Shown in pieces: positions 17,544-24,826 of a stretch of DNA of 64,000 nt (position 1 is the first letter of the stretch; each line of letters starts with the position of its first letter). The notes below the pieces were generated by a model, which was given only the letters and a program-made list of their open reading frames with translations, did no database searches and was not told where the DNA came from. Both the position numbers and the translations under genes were made by a program. The stretch covers positions 434,001 through 498,000 of the forward strand of contig NZ_LCTZ01000002.1 in the NCBI RefSeq assembly GCF_001413955.1, given 5' to 3'. The DNA comes from Flagellimonas eckloniae. GTDB lineage: Bacteria; Bacteroidota; Bacteroidia; Flavobacteriales; Flavobacteriaceae.

Positions 17544-18224
17544 TTATTTGGTTTGAATCTTGGGTGCAGAGAAGCCTTTTGCGATGAGCCATCCCATTAA
17601 AATGATCATATGAAGCCCATTTTGACTAAAAAAATAAAAACTGACTTTTACGTCAAAGATGTTAAGCCAGCAAGCAACAAACACCAAGGAGATGGCAATC
17701 ATGCCCCATGCGGATAATATTTTAGGAACAAGTTTGCTTCTAAATAAAAAATAATAAAACATAAAAGCTGCCGAAGCATAGAACATGATGCTAAAAAAGT
17801 GCGCCCAAAAGTAATCTTCGATTTTCATTGAGCCCGCAAGGGCAAAATATTCCGTATTGGGAACTTCGGCCTCTACAAATGCCTGACTGAGTGACAGTAG
17901 GGATAAATGGCTAATATTACTGAAGATGATTATGGCAAAATAGATCATCCAAATTCCAAAGAAACCCAAAGCCAATCTATGGTTGAATTTTTTTATCATT
18001 GGGAATAATAGTGTTGCGGCCACAATCCATAATGTACTTGCAAGTACATCTAGAAGTATGGAAATGCGCATTTCCATTGTATTCTCAAAGATTTGCGATA
18101 AAAAATTTGGTGAATTGGGAAATGAAGTCGATAAGCCTCTAAACATTACTGAGGGGATTCCCATTAACATGATGAGAAGCAATAAAAAGCCAATGATTCT
18201 ACCGATTTTTTGATTTTTTTCCAT
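17544..18224 (-). CDS. DUF4386 multi-pass membrane protein
   Basis: A 226-residue protein with about six membrane helices, beginning KIGRIIGFLLLLIMLMGIPS. It fits DUF4386 in length and in its N-terminal G-R-x-x-G-x-x-x-L pattern. Function is not known. It lies 45 bp upstream of the DUF2306 gene on the same strand and shares its repeated leader, so the two are likely co-transcribed. Confidence 0.75.
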   Translation of the reverse strand: MEKNQKIGRIIGFLLLLIMLMGIPSVMFRGLSTSFPNSPNFLSQIFENTMEMRISILLDVLASTLWIVAATLLFPMIKKFNHRLALGFFGIWMIYFAIIIFSNISHLSLLSLSQAFVEAEVPNTEYFALAGSMKIEDYFWAHFFSIMFYASAAFMFYYFLFRSKLVPKILSAWGMIAISLVFVACWLNIFDVKVSFYFFSQNGLHMIILMGWLIAKGFSAPKIQTK

Positions 18225-18245
18225 GATTTTTCGATTGATGATTAT

Positions 18246-18494
18246 TTAATGATTGTAAATTTTCTCCATACAGTCATCAAATAAGCTTAGGTACGCTATT
18301 GCGGCTTTTCCTTTATCCATGTTGATGACTAATAACTCAAACGCCTGTATGGTGTCATTATAAACACGTTCGGCTTGTTTGGCCTGGCGTTGATTATGAT
18401 TGAAAATGAGAAATGATATAATTGAGACCATACCAACAATTGGAATTAGTCCTATACGTGACCGGTTTCGGTCCTTGGTTCGGTTATATCTCAT
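18246..18494 (-). CDS. Small membrane protein related to the C-terminus of the sigma-linked protein at 46020
   Basis: An 82-residue protein with one membrane helix (about residues 14-30) and a soluble tail. The tail (QAERVYNDTIQAFELLVI, then MDKGKAAIAYLSLFDDCMEKIYN) closely follows the last 50 residues of the 139-residue protein at 46020-46439 (AYNETKKAFELLADNFGKG, then VAYLQEF and QKIYN). The N-terminal soluble part of that protein is missing here. It is probably a shortened relative of an anti-sigma-like family. Its function and partner sigma factor are unknown. Confidence 0.7.
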   Translation of the reverse strand: MRYNRTKDRNRSRIGLIPIVGMVSIISFLIFNHNQRQAKQAERVYNDTIQAFELLVINMDKGKAAIAYLSLFDDCMEKIYNH

Positions 18495-18538
18495 GTTTGT
18501 TCGTTTTTGATTAATTATGTAGATGTACTATTCAGATA

Positions 18539-18988
18539 TCAGATAGGGAATCTCTTAAATTGGAAAAAGGTTCTGATATAGTTTTTGAAAACATATTCCC
18601 ATGGAATTACCACGATATCAATGATAACAGCAGTAATACAAATCCGGTAGAACGATTCTGCTTCTGGAGTAATAATTTCAGCTGATTCCATAGGAAAATA
18701 GACCGTTAATGCCCAAGTGGCTTTGTATGCCAATTGCAAAAAAAGCAAAGGCAACATTTTTATGGGATATCTTACACCCAATCCCATTAAAGTGGCATAG
18801 GTTGCCCAAAAACTAAAAGTAATACCAGTAATATAGTCGATGGGCTCTTTAGGATACAATAAATACTCCCAGGCTTCAAAAGCTAGCCCGATAAAGGTCA
18901 GCAAATAGAGCCCACGCATTAATACCAACCTAAATTTAGGAGGTTTTTGCGGTGTTTGATATACGTTCTTGTTTTCGGTTGATTTCAT
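18539..18988 (-). CDS. Uncharacterised four-helix membrane protein
   Basis: A 149-residue protein with about four membrane helices after a basic N-terminus (KSTENKNVYQTPQKPPKFRLVLMRG). Conserved-looking features are the GLAFEAWEYLLYPKEPIDYITGI loop (about 36-58) and IDIVVIPWEYVFKNYI near the C-terminus. It resembles small DoxX-like or SPW-type membrane proteins, but I cannot assign it. It is part of the minus-strand membrane-protein run and is preceded by the longest version of the repeated leader (18989-19036). Confidence 0.6.
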   Translation of the reverse strand: MKSTENKNVYQTPQKPPKFRLVLMRGLYLLTFIGLAFEAWEYLLYPKEPIDYITGITFSFWATYATLMGLGVRYPIKMLPLLFLQLAYKATWALTVYFPMESAEIITPEAESFYRICITAVIIDIVVIPWEYVFKNYIRTFFQFKRFPI

Positions 18989-19050
18989 GATTGTCCGTTT
19001 TTTGATTGATGATTGATTGATGATTGATGATTAACTAAGTAATGCTCGTT
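18989..19050 (-). repeat. TGATTGATGATT-type tandem repeat and leader motif
   Basis: On the plus strand the stretch reads as repeats of tgattga and tgatgatt, flanked by two copies of ccgttttttgatt / ctcgttttttgattatt (18994-19006 and 19045 area). On the coding strand this gives AATCAATCATCAATC followed by AAAAAACGGACAATCATG. Shorter forms precede the starts at 17498, 18224 and 18494. Confidence 0.6.
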
Positions 19051-19056
19051 TTTTGA

Positions 19057-19614
19057 TTATTGTTTTTTATTTGAGACAAAATCAATTTTTTTGATTTCTC
19101 CTTGTAGATTGACAGTGCCTTCGGTGTTGTTGATATACCTTACAAAATCGTAGGACAGATTCAGGTTTCCCGAACTCTTATCCTTAAATTCTAGATTTAG
19201 ACGCTCCCCTGAAATTTGCCCACTGGTTTCAAAATGTGAATTGTCGCTCAAGTCAATTTTGGTAAGCATTGGAGCATCTATATGTAAGAGGACACTATCT
19301 GTTTTCTTTAATTTTTTGGACGTGCTTACCACCAATTTTTTATCGACCACCTTGGTGCTTACAGAATCGATAACATTATTGGGCGCTTTCACAACTACTT
19401 TCACGGTATCATTTTGATTGAAAACTATTTTTACTCGATTTGCAGCCTTTATTGCGTCAAAATAGGATACGGTTCTAAACTCTGATGTGATTTTTACCGG
19501 AATTTCGTTGGCTTTTCCTTTTTTTATATTGCTATGCACAGCCACTTGAAATACTAGTGAAAAAAAGAGGGCTGTACCCAGTGCGCCTAACAAGATTAGA
19601 TTACTTTTCTTCAT
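19057..19614 (-). CDS. GIN-domain (DUF2807) exported protein
   Basis: A 185-residue protein. An N-terminal signal or anchor helix (about residues 6-25) is followed by a right-handed beta-helix-like DUF2807/GIN domain (YFDAIKAANRVKIVFNQNDTVKVVVKAPNNV, KKLVVSTSKKLKKTD, LTKIDLSDNSHFETSGQISGERLNLEFKDKSSGNLNL). GIN proteins sit at the envelope, and their role is not known. The gene overlaps the upstream GntR gene by 14 bp, so the two are translationally coupled and belong to the ABC operon. Confidence 0.85.
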   Translation of the reverse strand: MKKSNLILLGALGTALFFSLVFQVAVHSNIKKGKANEIPVKITSEFRTVSYFDAIKAANRVKIVFNQNDTVKVVVKAPNNVIDSVSTKVVDKKLVVSTSKKLKKTDSVLLHIDAPMLTKIDLSDNSHFETSGQISGERLNLEFKDKSSGNLNLSYDFVRYINNTEGTVNLQGEIKKIDFVSNKKQ

Positions 19615-19969
19615 TTTTTTGTTGGTTGTATGCGTTCTTTAATTCATCAAAAGAGATATCCAATAGATTCAATTTTTTAAAAACATCAGGTAACATTTGC
19701 TCCATAAACTCCTTACGTTTTATATTCAGCACCTTTATATAACCATCGCTTGCAACAAAATATCCAATACCCCTTTTGTTATAGATCACCCCAAGATCTT
19801 GTAAATGGTTAAAAGCTCGTATAGCGGTGTTTGGGTTTACTTCGACCATCATGGCAACTTCACGCACAGAAGGTATTCGTTCTTCATCTGCCCATCGTTT
19901 TACAAGGATATTTTCGTAGAAAAAGTCCACAATCTGTAAATAAATAGGTTTGCTATTGTCAAATTCCAT
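19601..19969 (-). CDS. GntR family (YtrA-like) transcriptional regulator
   Basis: A 122-residue regulator. It has an N-terminal winged helix (PIYLQIVDFFYENILVKRWADEERIPSVREVAMMVEVNPNTAIRAFNHLQDLGVIYNKRGIGYFVA, residues about 9-73) and a short helical C-terminus in place of a large effector domain, as in the YtrA subfamily. These repress the ABC transporter operon in which they lie. A palindrome at 21564-21587 next to the operon promoter is the likely binding site. It is the third gene of the operon, 2 bp after the permease. Confidence 0.92.
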   Translation of the reverse strand: MEFDNSKPIYLQIVDFFYENILVKRWADEERIPSVREVAMMVEVNPNTAIRAFNHLQDLGVIYNKRGIGYFVASDGYIKVLNIKRKEFMEQMLPDVFKKLNLLDISFDELKNAYNQQKNEEK

Positions 19970-19971
19970 TC

Positions 19972-20721
19972 TTAAACCTCCTTTTCCTTCATTTTAAAAT
20001 AAGCCACAATGAGCATCACCGGGCCAAGGAGCAAACCATAAAACCATCTTCCCAAAGCTGAAAAATCTGCTGCTGTTTTATCAAATGCTTCCGACACTAC
20101 GGCATCACCTGAAAACAAACCATAATTATGATTGAATATTCCAAATAGAAGAAAATTAAATAGTGTAAATACAAGTACCAAAATTCCAAGGGCCAGCATG
20201 GTCTTGCCAATTCTATTTTTTCTGAATGAGATAGCACCTATTAAAAAAAATGGTTGTACCAAAAAATAGACTTTTAGTACGTTCCAATATTCTATTGAAA
20301 AAAGTGAGGAGATATTAAAATCAGCATTAAGGACCACCGCTCCAAATAATAGTGCCAATATCCCTGTGATTATAGCGAGAATCGTGTACACCAGGGTATA
20401 TAAAACTACAGTGGTAAACCACTTTGAAGCAAGTCTTTCTTGAATTGAAATTGGAATGGATAGGTATAACTGATTTGCTTTAGGGTCATTAAACTCTTTA
20501 AAAATAGAGAATGTGAATAGTACACCCATGGGGATGTAAACCAATCGGAATATGCCGAAAAACTCATCCTGAGACAATTGTTTATCCCAAATCATATTGA
20601 AAATAGAGAATAGGAAAATCAAAACAATGCCTACAAGCAGTCCTGTGACAAATGTTCCTTTGTGGATAGTAATGTCACGACGAATGAAATGACCGATTCT
20701 TAGCAAACTAAACTCTTTCAT
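19972..20721 (-). CDS. ABC transporter permease (ABC-2-like)
   Basis: The 249-residue membrane protein has six predicted helices, starting near residue 22 (GTFVTGLLVGIVLIFLFSIF), and no large soluble domain. Together with the upstream ATPase it would form an ABC exporter of the type regulated by YtrA-like GntR proteins, linked in Firmicutes to cell-wall-acting peptides and acetoin. Its start overlaps the ATPase end by 14 bp. The substrate is unknown. Confidence 0.8.
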   Translation of the reverse strand: MKEFSLLRIGHFIRRDITIHKGTFVTGLLVGIVLIFLFSIFNMIWDKQLSQDEFFGIFRLVYIPMGVLFTFSIFKEFNDPKANQLYLSIPISIQERLASKWFTTVVLYTLVYTILAIITGILALLFGAVVLNADFNISSLFSIEYWNVLKVYFLVQPFFLIGAISFRKNRIGKTMLALGILVLVFTLFNFLLFGIFNHNYGLFSGDAVVSEAFDKTAADFSALGRWFYGLLLGPVMLIVAYFKMKEKEV

Positions 20722-21559
20722 CGTTCTGTGTTTGGTTCAAAATTGCATTTATTTTACCAGGAGTACTTAAGACTCCATTGAACAGCAATTCTAGATCTAC
20801 TTCAGTTTCATTTTTATCTAAACGAGGCAAGATTGCCTTTCCTCCAAAAGAAGATTCCGAATAGATTGGTTCGGTAGAATCATTTGTTGATGGTTTTCCA
20901 AACCATAGACCATCAGAGACTTTATCCAAAGGCTGGTCAAAAGCTACTTGGGCATTATCCAAGATCATCACATGGTTTATTAGACTGTGCAAATCTCGGA
21001 CTTGATGGGTGGAAATAACAATGCACTTGTTTTCATTAGCTATTGAAGCCATTACCTTTCTAAATTGACTTTTGGATGGAATGTCTAAGCCATTGGTAGG
21101 CTCGTCCATTAACAATAACTTAGTGTTGGTAGCGATACCAAAAGCTATGAGCACTTTTTTCTTTTGCCCAAATGAAAGTTTTGAAATGACATCGGTAGGA
21201 GAGAGCTGAAACTCTTTTATAAGCTCATAAAATTGCTCTTTTGAAAATTGAGGATAAAAGCATGATTGAACCTTTTCAAATGATAGAATCGATATTGCAG
21301 GCAACTCAAAATCCTCTGGGACCAAAAATATGTGCTGAAGAGATTGCACTTCTCTTTTTCGCATCTCATTTCCCTCAAGCAGGCAATTCCCATTTTTTGG
21401 GAATAGCAATCCGGTCATAATCTTTAGTAAAGTGCTTTTGCCTTCCCCATTTTTTCCAAAAAGGCCGTAGATGTTTCCCGCGGTAAAATCCAAGTTAATA
21501 GATTTTAGCACAAACCGGCTATTCGGATAATTAAAATTTAAATGTTTAACAGTTAACAT
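20708..21559 (-). CDS. ABC transporter ATP-binding protein
   Basis: This 283-residue ATPase powers the adjacent permease. It has Walker A GLFGKNGEGKSTLL (about residues 33-46), signature LSFGQKKK, Walker B LLLMDEPTNGLD and the H-loop STHQVRD. The C-terminal 80 residues are an extra region. It is the first gene of the operon and has a short leader of about 20 nt, with the operator palindrome between the -7 box and the start. Confidence 0.93.
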   Translation of the reverse strand: MLTVKHLNFNYPNSRFVLKSINLDFTAGNIYGLFGKNGEGKSTLLKIMTGLLFPKNGNCLLEGNEMRKREVQSLQHIFLVPEDFELPAISILSFEKVQSCFYPQFSKEQFYELIKEFQLSPTDVISKLSFGQKKKVLIAFGIATNTKLLLMDEPTNGLDIPSKSQFRKVMASIANENKCIVISTHQVRDLHSLINHVMILDNAQVAFDQPLDKVSDGLWFGKPSTNDSTEPIYSESSFGGKAILPRLDKNETEVDLELLFNGVLSTPGKINAILNQTQNDERV

Positions 21560-21563
21560 TTAT

Positions 21564-21618
21564 AGTGTATTAGATAACTAGAACACTACAAATATATTTA
21601 AAAATATTAAATCCGCAA
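21564..21618 (-). promoter_or_regulatory. Promoter and palindromic operator of the GntR-ABC operon
   Basis: On the minus strand TTG (21618-21616), a 19-nt spacer and TATATTTG (21596-21589) form a consensus promoter. Just downstream lies the palindrome AGTGTTCTAG-TTAT-CTAATACACT (21587-21564), with 8 of 10 positions matched. AGTGT...ACACT palindromes suit YtrA-like GntR proteins, and here it covers the transcript start and start-codon approach. Confidence 0.7.
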
Positions 21619-21688
21619 ATATTTTTTCAGAAATGCTTTGGTAAGAACTAGTGGAACCAATGCTTGAGATAAATTAATATAAAAAGGT

Positions 21689-21713
21689 AAAGCCCCATAT
21701 TTAGGGGCTTTTG
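21689..21713 (-). terminator. Terminator-like hairpin behind the SRPBCC remnant
   Basis: The arms aagcccc (21690-21696) and ggggctt (21704-21710) pair with a 7-nt loop. On the minus strand it is followed by a T-rich stretch (ACCTTTTT). It lies where the terminator of the decayed gene would be expected. Confidence 0.55.
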
Positions 21714-21754
21714 TACTATTTGGACCTCAATAAGTTCAGTTAATATTGAAGAAA

Positions 21755-21868
21755 TTATTTTAGTTTGTCAAAAACAGAACCATAGCCATTGTAGCACCCC
21801 ATTTGTTCCTGTTATCTGTAAAATTCCTCCATTTCATGAACGCAATTAAAGATAAAATGGATATTCTT
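21755..21868 (-). pseudogene. Remnant of an SRPBCC/AHSA1-type gene (C-terminal end)
   Basis: About 105 bp align without gaps to the end of the intact SRPBCC gene at 23890-24342, at roughly 80-85 percent identity by eye. Shared runs include tttcatgaacgcaattaaag and cccatttgttc. On the minus strand it reads FNCVHEMEEFYR, stop, QEQMGCYNGYGSVFDKL. The intact copy reads FNCVHETEEYCKQQEQMGFYNGWGSVFERL. An in-frame TAA interrupts it, and nothing before FNCVHE is recognisable. Confidence 0.85.
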
Positions 21869-21889
21869 CTCCAGCCAATACAGTAAAAC

Positions 21890-23431
21890 TTACTCTCCTT
21901 GGCCCAAGGAAAATCCTCTTTTACCATTGAACTCGTATAGATTTTCTGTCTTGATTACATTAAAACTATTTTGATGAAGTTTTGATAATAAGGCAATTAC
22001 TTGTTCGTATTCAACATTTTCGTATTTGGGTTCCTTGGTTTTGATGTTAGCGGCATTTGCTACAAAACGGCACCTCCAATGGTCGGTGCAATACGTTTCT
22101 TTTAACCCACTTGGAAAAACTTTAACGCCTCTATTGGTAATCATTTTGAGTTTCAAGTTATGTGACTTTATTTGCTCCAAACCATTTCCGATAACTTGTG
22201 GGTCATTTCCTTTCCAATCTATAAAAACATCAACACCAACTAATTCCTTGGTAGATTCTTGTCTTTTGTATTCTGGAATTGTAATTGTTCCTGAACCTTT
22301 GGATAACGAGCTTATAGGTAGTTTTTTGGGAGTGGTGCCTAAACGTTCAATAATAGCCTCAGCAAATTCCTCGGTGCCTACCTTTTTAGTGCTTATTGAC
22401 TTTTGGTAGACATCAGCGGTATGAATACCATCTTCCAGAGTTGCCAACCATGCATTCTTGATGTTGTCGGCCACTTCTGCTTGACCGATATGGGCCAACA
22501 TCATAACTGCCGCATTTAATAATCCTGAAGGATTAGCAATTCTTTGCCCTGAAATATCGGGTGCTGATCCATGAATTGCCTCGAACATTGCAATATTCCT
22601 TCCAATGTTGGCAGAACCCGCCATACCAACAGAGCCTCCAATTTCAGCAACAATATCAGAAATAATGTCCCCATACAGATTTGAGGTGACAATTACATCG
22701 AAATCTTCTGGTGAAGCAGCAATTTTTGCGGAACCTATATCAATAATTTGTGAGTTGCTCTCAATTTCGGGGTACTCCAAAGCGATCTCTTTAAAAACGG
22801 TATGAAATAGGCCATCAGTTAATTTCATGATGTTATCCTTTACCATGCAGGTTACTTTTTTTCTATTGTAAGCCCTGGCATACTCAAAAGCGTAACGCAC
22901 AATTTTCTCACAGCCTGGCCTGGTAATTAGTTTAAGGCATTGTACAACATCTTCTGTTTGTCTGTGTTCAATACCGGCATATAGGTCTTCTTCATTCTCT
23001 CTAATGACCACAATATCCATAGTAGGAAAGTTGGTCTTTACAAAAGGATGCAAGGCATTGACAGGTCTTACGTTGGCAAATAGGCCCAATGATTTTCTTA
23101 GGGTAACATTGAGGCTTTTATAACCTTTACCTTGGGGGGTAGTTATAGGAGCTTTTAAAATAACCTTGTTTCGTGAAATAGCATCCCAAGCTGCTTCGGT
23201 AATGCCTGAACTATTACCTGACAAATACACCTGCTCTCCAATTTCCATGGATTCAGTTTCTATCTTGGCACCAGCCGCTTTCATGATATTTAAAGTGGCC
23301 TTCATAATCTCCGGGCCTATACCATCACCATGGGCTACGGCAATTTTGGTTGTCTTGGTTAAAACCGAATTCTTTTCTGATTCTAAAACAGGGATACTTT
23401 CCATACGCTTTGAAATTTTTAAGTTTATCAA
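21890..23431 (-). CDS. icd: Isocitrate dehydrogenase, long form with C-terminal extension
   Basis: The 513-residue enzyme converts isocitrate to 2-oxoglutarate and CO2 in the TCA cycle. The core shows GDGIGPEI (35-42), the substrate loop SLNVTLRKSLGLFANVRP (106-123), the metal-site NLYGDIISD (251-259) and the cofactor loop HGSAPDISGQRIANPSG (288-303). A C-terminal domain after about residue 370 (VGVDVFIDWKGNDPQVIG) marks the Thermus/alphaproteobacterial-type branch. Asp292-Ile293 stand where E. coli NADP-Icd has Lys-Tyr, so NAD may be the cofactor. The product is often labelled NADP-dependent, which this detail questions. Confidence 0.92.
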   Translation of the reverse strand: MINLKISKRMESIPVLESEKNSVLTKTTKIAVAHGDGIGPEIMKATLNIMKAAGAKIETESMEIGEQVYLSGNSSGITEAAWDAISRNKVILKAPITTPQGKGYKSLNVTLRKSLGLFANVRPVNALHPFVKTNFPTMDIVVIRENEEDLYAGIEHRQTEDVVQCLKLITRPGCEKIVRYAFEYARAYNRKKVTCMVKDNIMKLTDGLFHTVFKEIALEYPEIESNSQIIDIGSAKIAASPEDFDVIVTSNLYGDIISDIVAEIGGSVGMAGSANIGRNIAMFEAIHGSAPDISGQRIANPSGLLNAAVMMLAHIGQAEVADNIKNAWLATLEDGIHTADVYQKSISTKKVGTEEFAEAIIERLGTTPKKLPISSLSKGSGTITIPEYKRQESTKELVGVDVFIDWKGNDPQVIGNGLEQIKSHNLKLKMITNRGVKVFPSGLKETYCTDHWRCRFVANAANIKTKEPKYENVEYEQVIALLSKLHQNSFNVIKTENLYEFNGKRGFSLGQGE

Positions 23432-23502
23432 AGGTCTGAAATTGAACTCATAAAGTTTTATTTATATTTAATATGATAAATATTAATTTTTTTTATGATA
23501 AA

Positions 23503-23547
23503 TAAAAAAGCATAGAAGCTTGAACAATTAGTCCAAGTTTTCTATAC
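23503..23547 (-). terminator. Terminator of the small lipoprotein gene
   Basis: On the minus strand the stem ATAGAAAACTTGGA (about 23546-23533) pairs imperfectly with TTCAAGCTTCTATG (23524-23511), followed by a run of six T. Confidence 0.6.
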
Positions 23548-23617
23548 TAAAAAAAGAAAACTATTGATATTGATGAAAACACCAATCATCTTCAACTACT
23601 GCTTATGGGAAATTGGA

Positions 23618-23839
23618 CTAAATTCTAACAACAACATAGCCACGTCTAGTTTTTCTATAGTGATTTCCGTTCCAAAAGTAGTAACGCTTCCCCTTGACCC
23701 TCAATATTTTGTAGTTGGCAGGTCTCGTCTTGACAACGGTAACATTTGAATTGTTGGTTGTCACAACCCTGGTGCGTGTAGCACAGGATGAAAGGCTTAA
23801 AAGCGCGATACTAAAAAGTAAAACAATATGTGATTTCAT
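23618..23839 (-). CDS. Small lipoprotein, DUF6515-like
   Basis: A 73-residue protein. The signal ends LLSLSSC, so Cys19 is the likely lipid site. The mature part is very basic and aromatic (ANYKILRVKGKRYYFWNGNHYRKTRRGYVVVRI). The YYFWNGxHYRK pattern resembles DUF6515-like short envelope proteins of Bacteroidota. No function is known. Monocistronic, with a terminator behind it. Confidence 0.7.
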   Translation of the reverse strand: MKSHIVLLFSIALLSLSSCATRTRVVTTNNSNVTVVKTRPANYKILRVKGKRYYFWNGNHYRKTRRGYVVVRI

Positions 23840-23889
23840 GATATTAAGTTTTCACTTAAGACTAAAACCAGTAACTAAGGTTTAAGTAT

Positions 23890-24342
23890 TTAGGATAAAA
23901 ACTCATTTAATCGTTCAAAAACAGAACCCCAGCCGTTGTAGAAGCCCATTTGTTCTTGTTGTTTGCAATATTCCTCAGTTTCATGAACGCAATTAAAGGT
24001 AAAATGGGTTTTTTCGCCATCTGCCTTAAAAATCGCCTGTATTTCAACACCTTCAGTCATGGGTTTAAAGTCCGCCGTTGAAATAATTTTTTCATGCTCC
24101 ACAATCTCAATATAGCGGCCTTCAGAAATAAATTCATTGCCATCTGGCATCCGCATGGAGTACTTCCAATTTCCACCAACTTTAAAATCATGTTCCAAAA
24201 CTTTGGTCTCCATTCCTTTTGGCCCCCACCATTGCGCAATATGCTCTGATTGTGTCCAGGCTTCCCAAACCAATGCAATGGGAGCATCAAAAGTACGTTC
24301 AAGGGTTAATGTTCTGTTTTTAGGGTTGTTTACTTCACTCAT
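23890..24342 (-). CDS. SRPBCC (AHSA1-type) domain protein
   Basis: A 150-residue START-like protein. LERTFDAPIALVWEAWTQSEHIAQWWGPKG (about residues 14-43) is the AHSA1 signature, and GNWKYSMRMPDGNEFISEGRY and the final helix GWGSVFERLNEFL complete the fold. In ArsR-SRPBCC pairs it is the target of the regulator, and its role (ligand binding or chaperone-like activity) is not known. It overlaps the ArsR gene by 8 bp. A decayed relative of its 3' end lies 2 kb away at 21755. Confidence 0.9.
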   Translation of the reverse strand: MSEVNNPKNRTLTLERTFDAPIALVWEAWTQSEHIAQWWGPKGMETKVLEHDFKVGGNWKYSMRMPDGNEFISEGRYIEIVEHEKIISTADFKPMTEGVEIQAIFKADGEKTHFTFNCVHETEEYCKQQEQMGFYNGWGSVFERLNEFLS

Positions 24343-24664
24343 TTTTTTTGTTTTTGTTCTGTAATTGGGTTAGGTAATTTTCAAAAGAATCCAGCTTTTC
24401 TTCCCATAGATTTTTATATTGATCAATCCATAAAAAAGCTGGGATAAGGTTTTTGGGTTGAATAATACAGTAGCGTTCCCTTCCTTTTTGATTAAAGGTG
24501 ACTATACCACATTCTTCCAGAATTTTTAAATGCTTCGAAATGGCTGGTCGGCTAACATCAAATTTTTCAGCAACAGTGTTTACTGTAAGTGCTTCTTTTG
24601 ATAGAAGCTGAATGATATCCCTTCGTACGGGATCGGCAATGGCCTGAAAAACATCTCTTCGCAT
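24335..24664 (-). CDS. ArsR family transcriptional regulator
   Basis: A 109-residue winged-helix repressor. RRDVFQAIADPVRRDIIQLL and VNTVAEKFDVSRPAISKHLKILEECGIV (about residues 2-58) give the HTH. Cys metal-binding motifs typical of ArsR/SmtB metal sensors are absent from the recognition helix, as in the ArsR-SRPBCC type. It is first in a two-gene operon with the SRPBCC gene and probably represses its own promoter through two dyads (24673-24713). Confidence 0.92.
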   Translation of the reverse strand: MRRDVFQAIADPVRRDIIQLLSKEALTVNTVAEKFDVSRPAISKHLKILEECGIVTFNQKGRERYCIIQPKNLIPAFLWIDQYKNLWEEKLDSFENYLTQLQNKNKKNE

Positions 24665-24672
24665 TTTATTGT

Positions 24673-24718
24673 GTAACTGAATGGTTACAAATATAATGTA
24701 ATCATTCGGTTACGCAAA
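24673..24718 (-). promoter_or_regulatory. Promoter with two dyads, probable ArsR operator
   Basis: On the minus strand TTG (24717-24715), 19 nt and TATATTTG (24695-24688) make a consensus promoter. One dyad, GTAACCGAATGATTAC (24713-24698), fills the spacer. A second, GTAACCATTCAGTTAC (24688-24673), begins at the -7 box and covers the start site. The two are near-identical. Confidence 0.7.
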
Positions 24719-24781
24719 TATTTTGATGTTATAACGCAGTTTTTTCTGCTAAAAAATAACGCCTTTCTATTTTAGATTTAG

Positions 24782-24812
24782 TTGGTATTGATTCCGCGAC
24801 CTTCTACCTTTG
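24782..24812 (+). promoter_or_regulatory. Promoter of the MbnP-like locus
   Basis: A TTG (24782-24784), a 20-nt spacer and TACCTTTG (24805-24812) match the Bacteroidota promoter. The TTG and the GTG inside this element are therefore unlikely to be start codons of the first gene. Confidence 0.6.
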
Positions 24813-24826
24813 TGAAAATTCAACAA

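Larger units (their letters stand above)
21560..21889. other. 330-bp intergenic region before isocitrate dehydrogenase stop
   Basis: From left to right it holds the GntR operator and promoter, a hairpin (21689-21713), and the SRPBCC remnant (21755-21868). I see no intact gene. Confidence 0.7.

Noticed and set aside
18989..19050. TGATTGA repeats considered as a CRISPR array
   Set aside because: Units are 7-12 bp, contiguous and without unique spacers, and no cas genes are near.
24782..24826. TTG at 24782 or GTG at 24812 as start of the first MbnP-locus gene
   Set aside because: These codons fall on the -33 and -7 boxes of a good promoter, so they would lie upstream of or at the transcript start.
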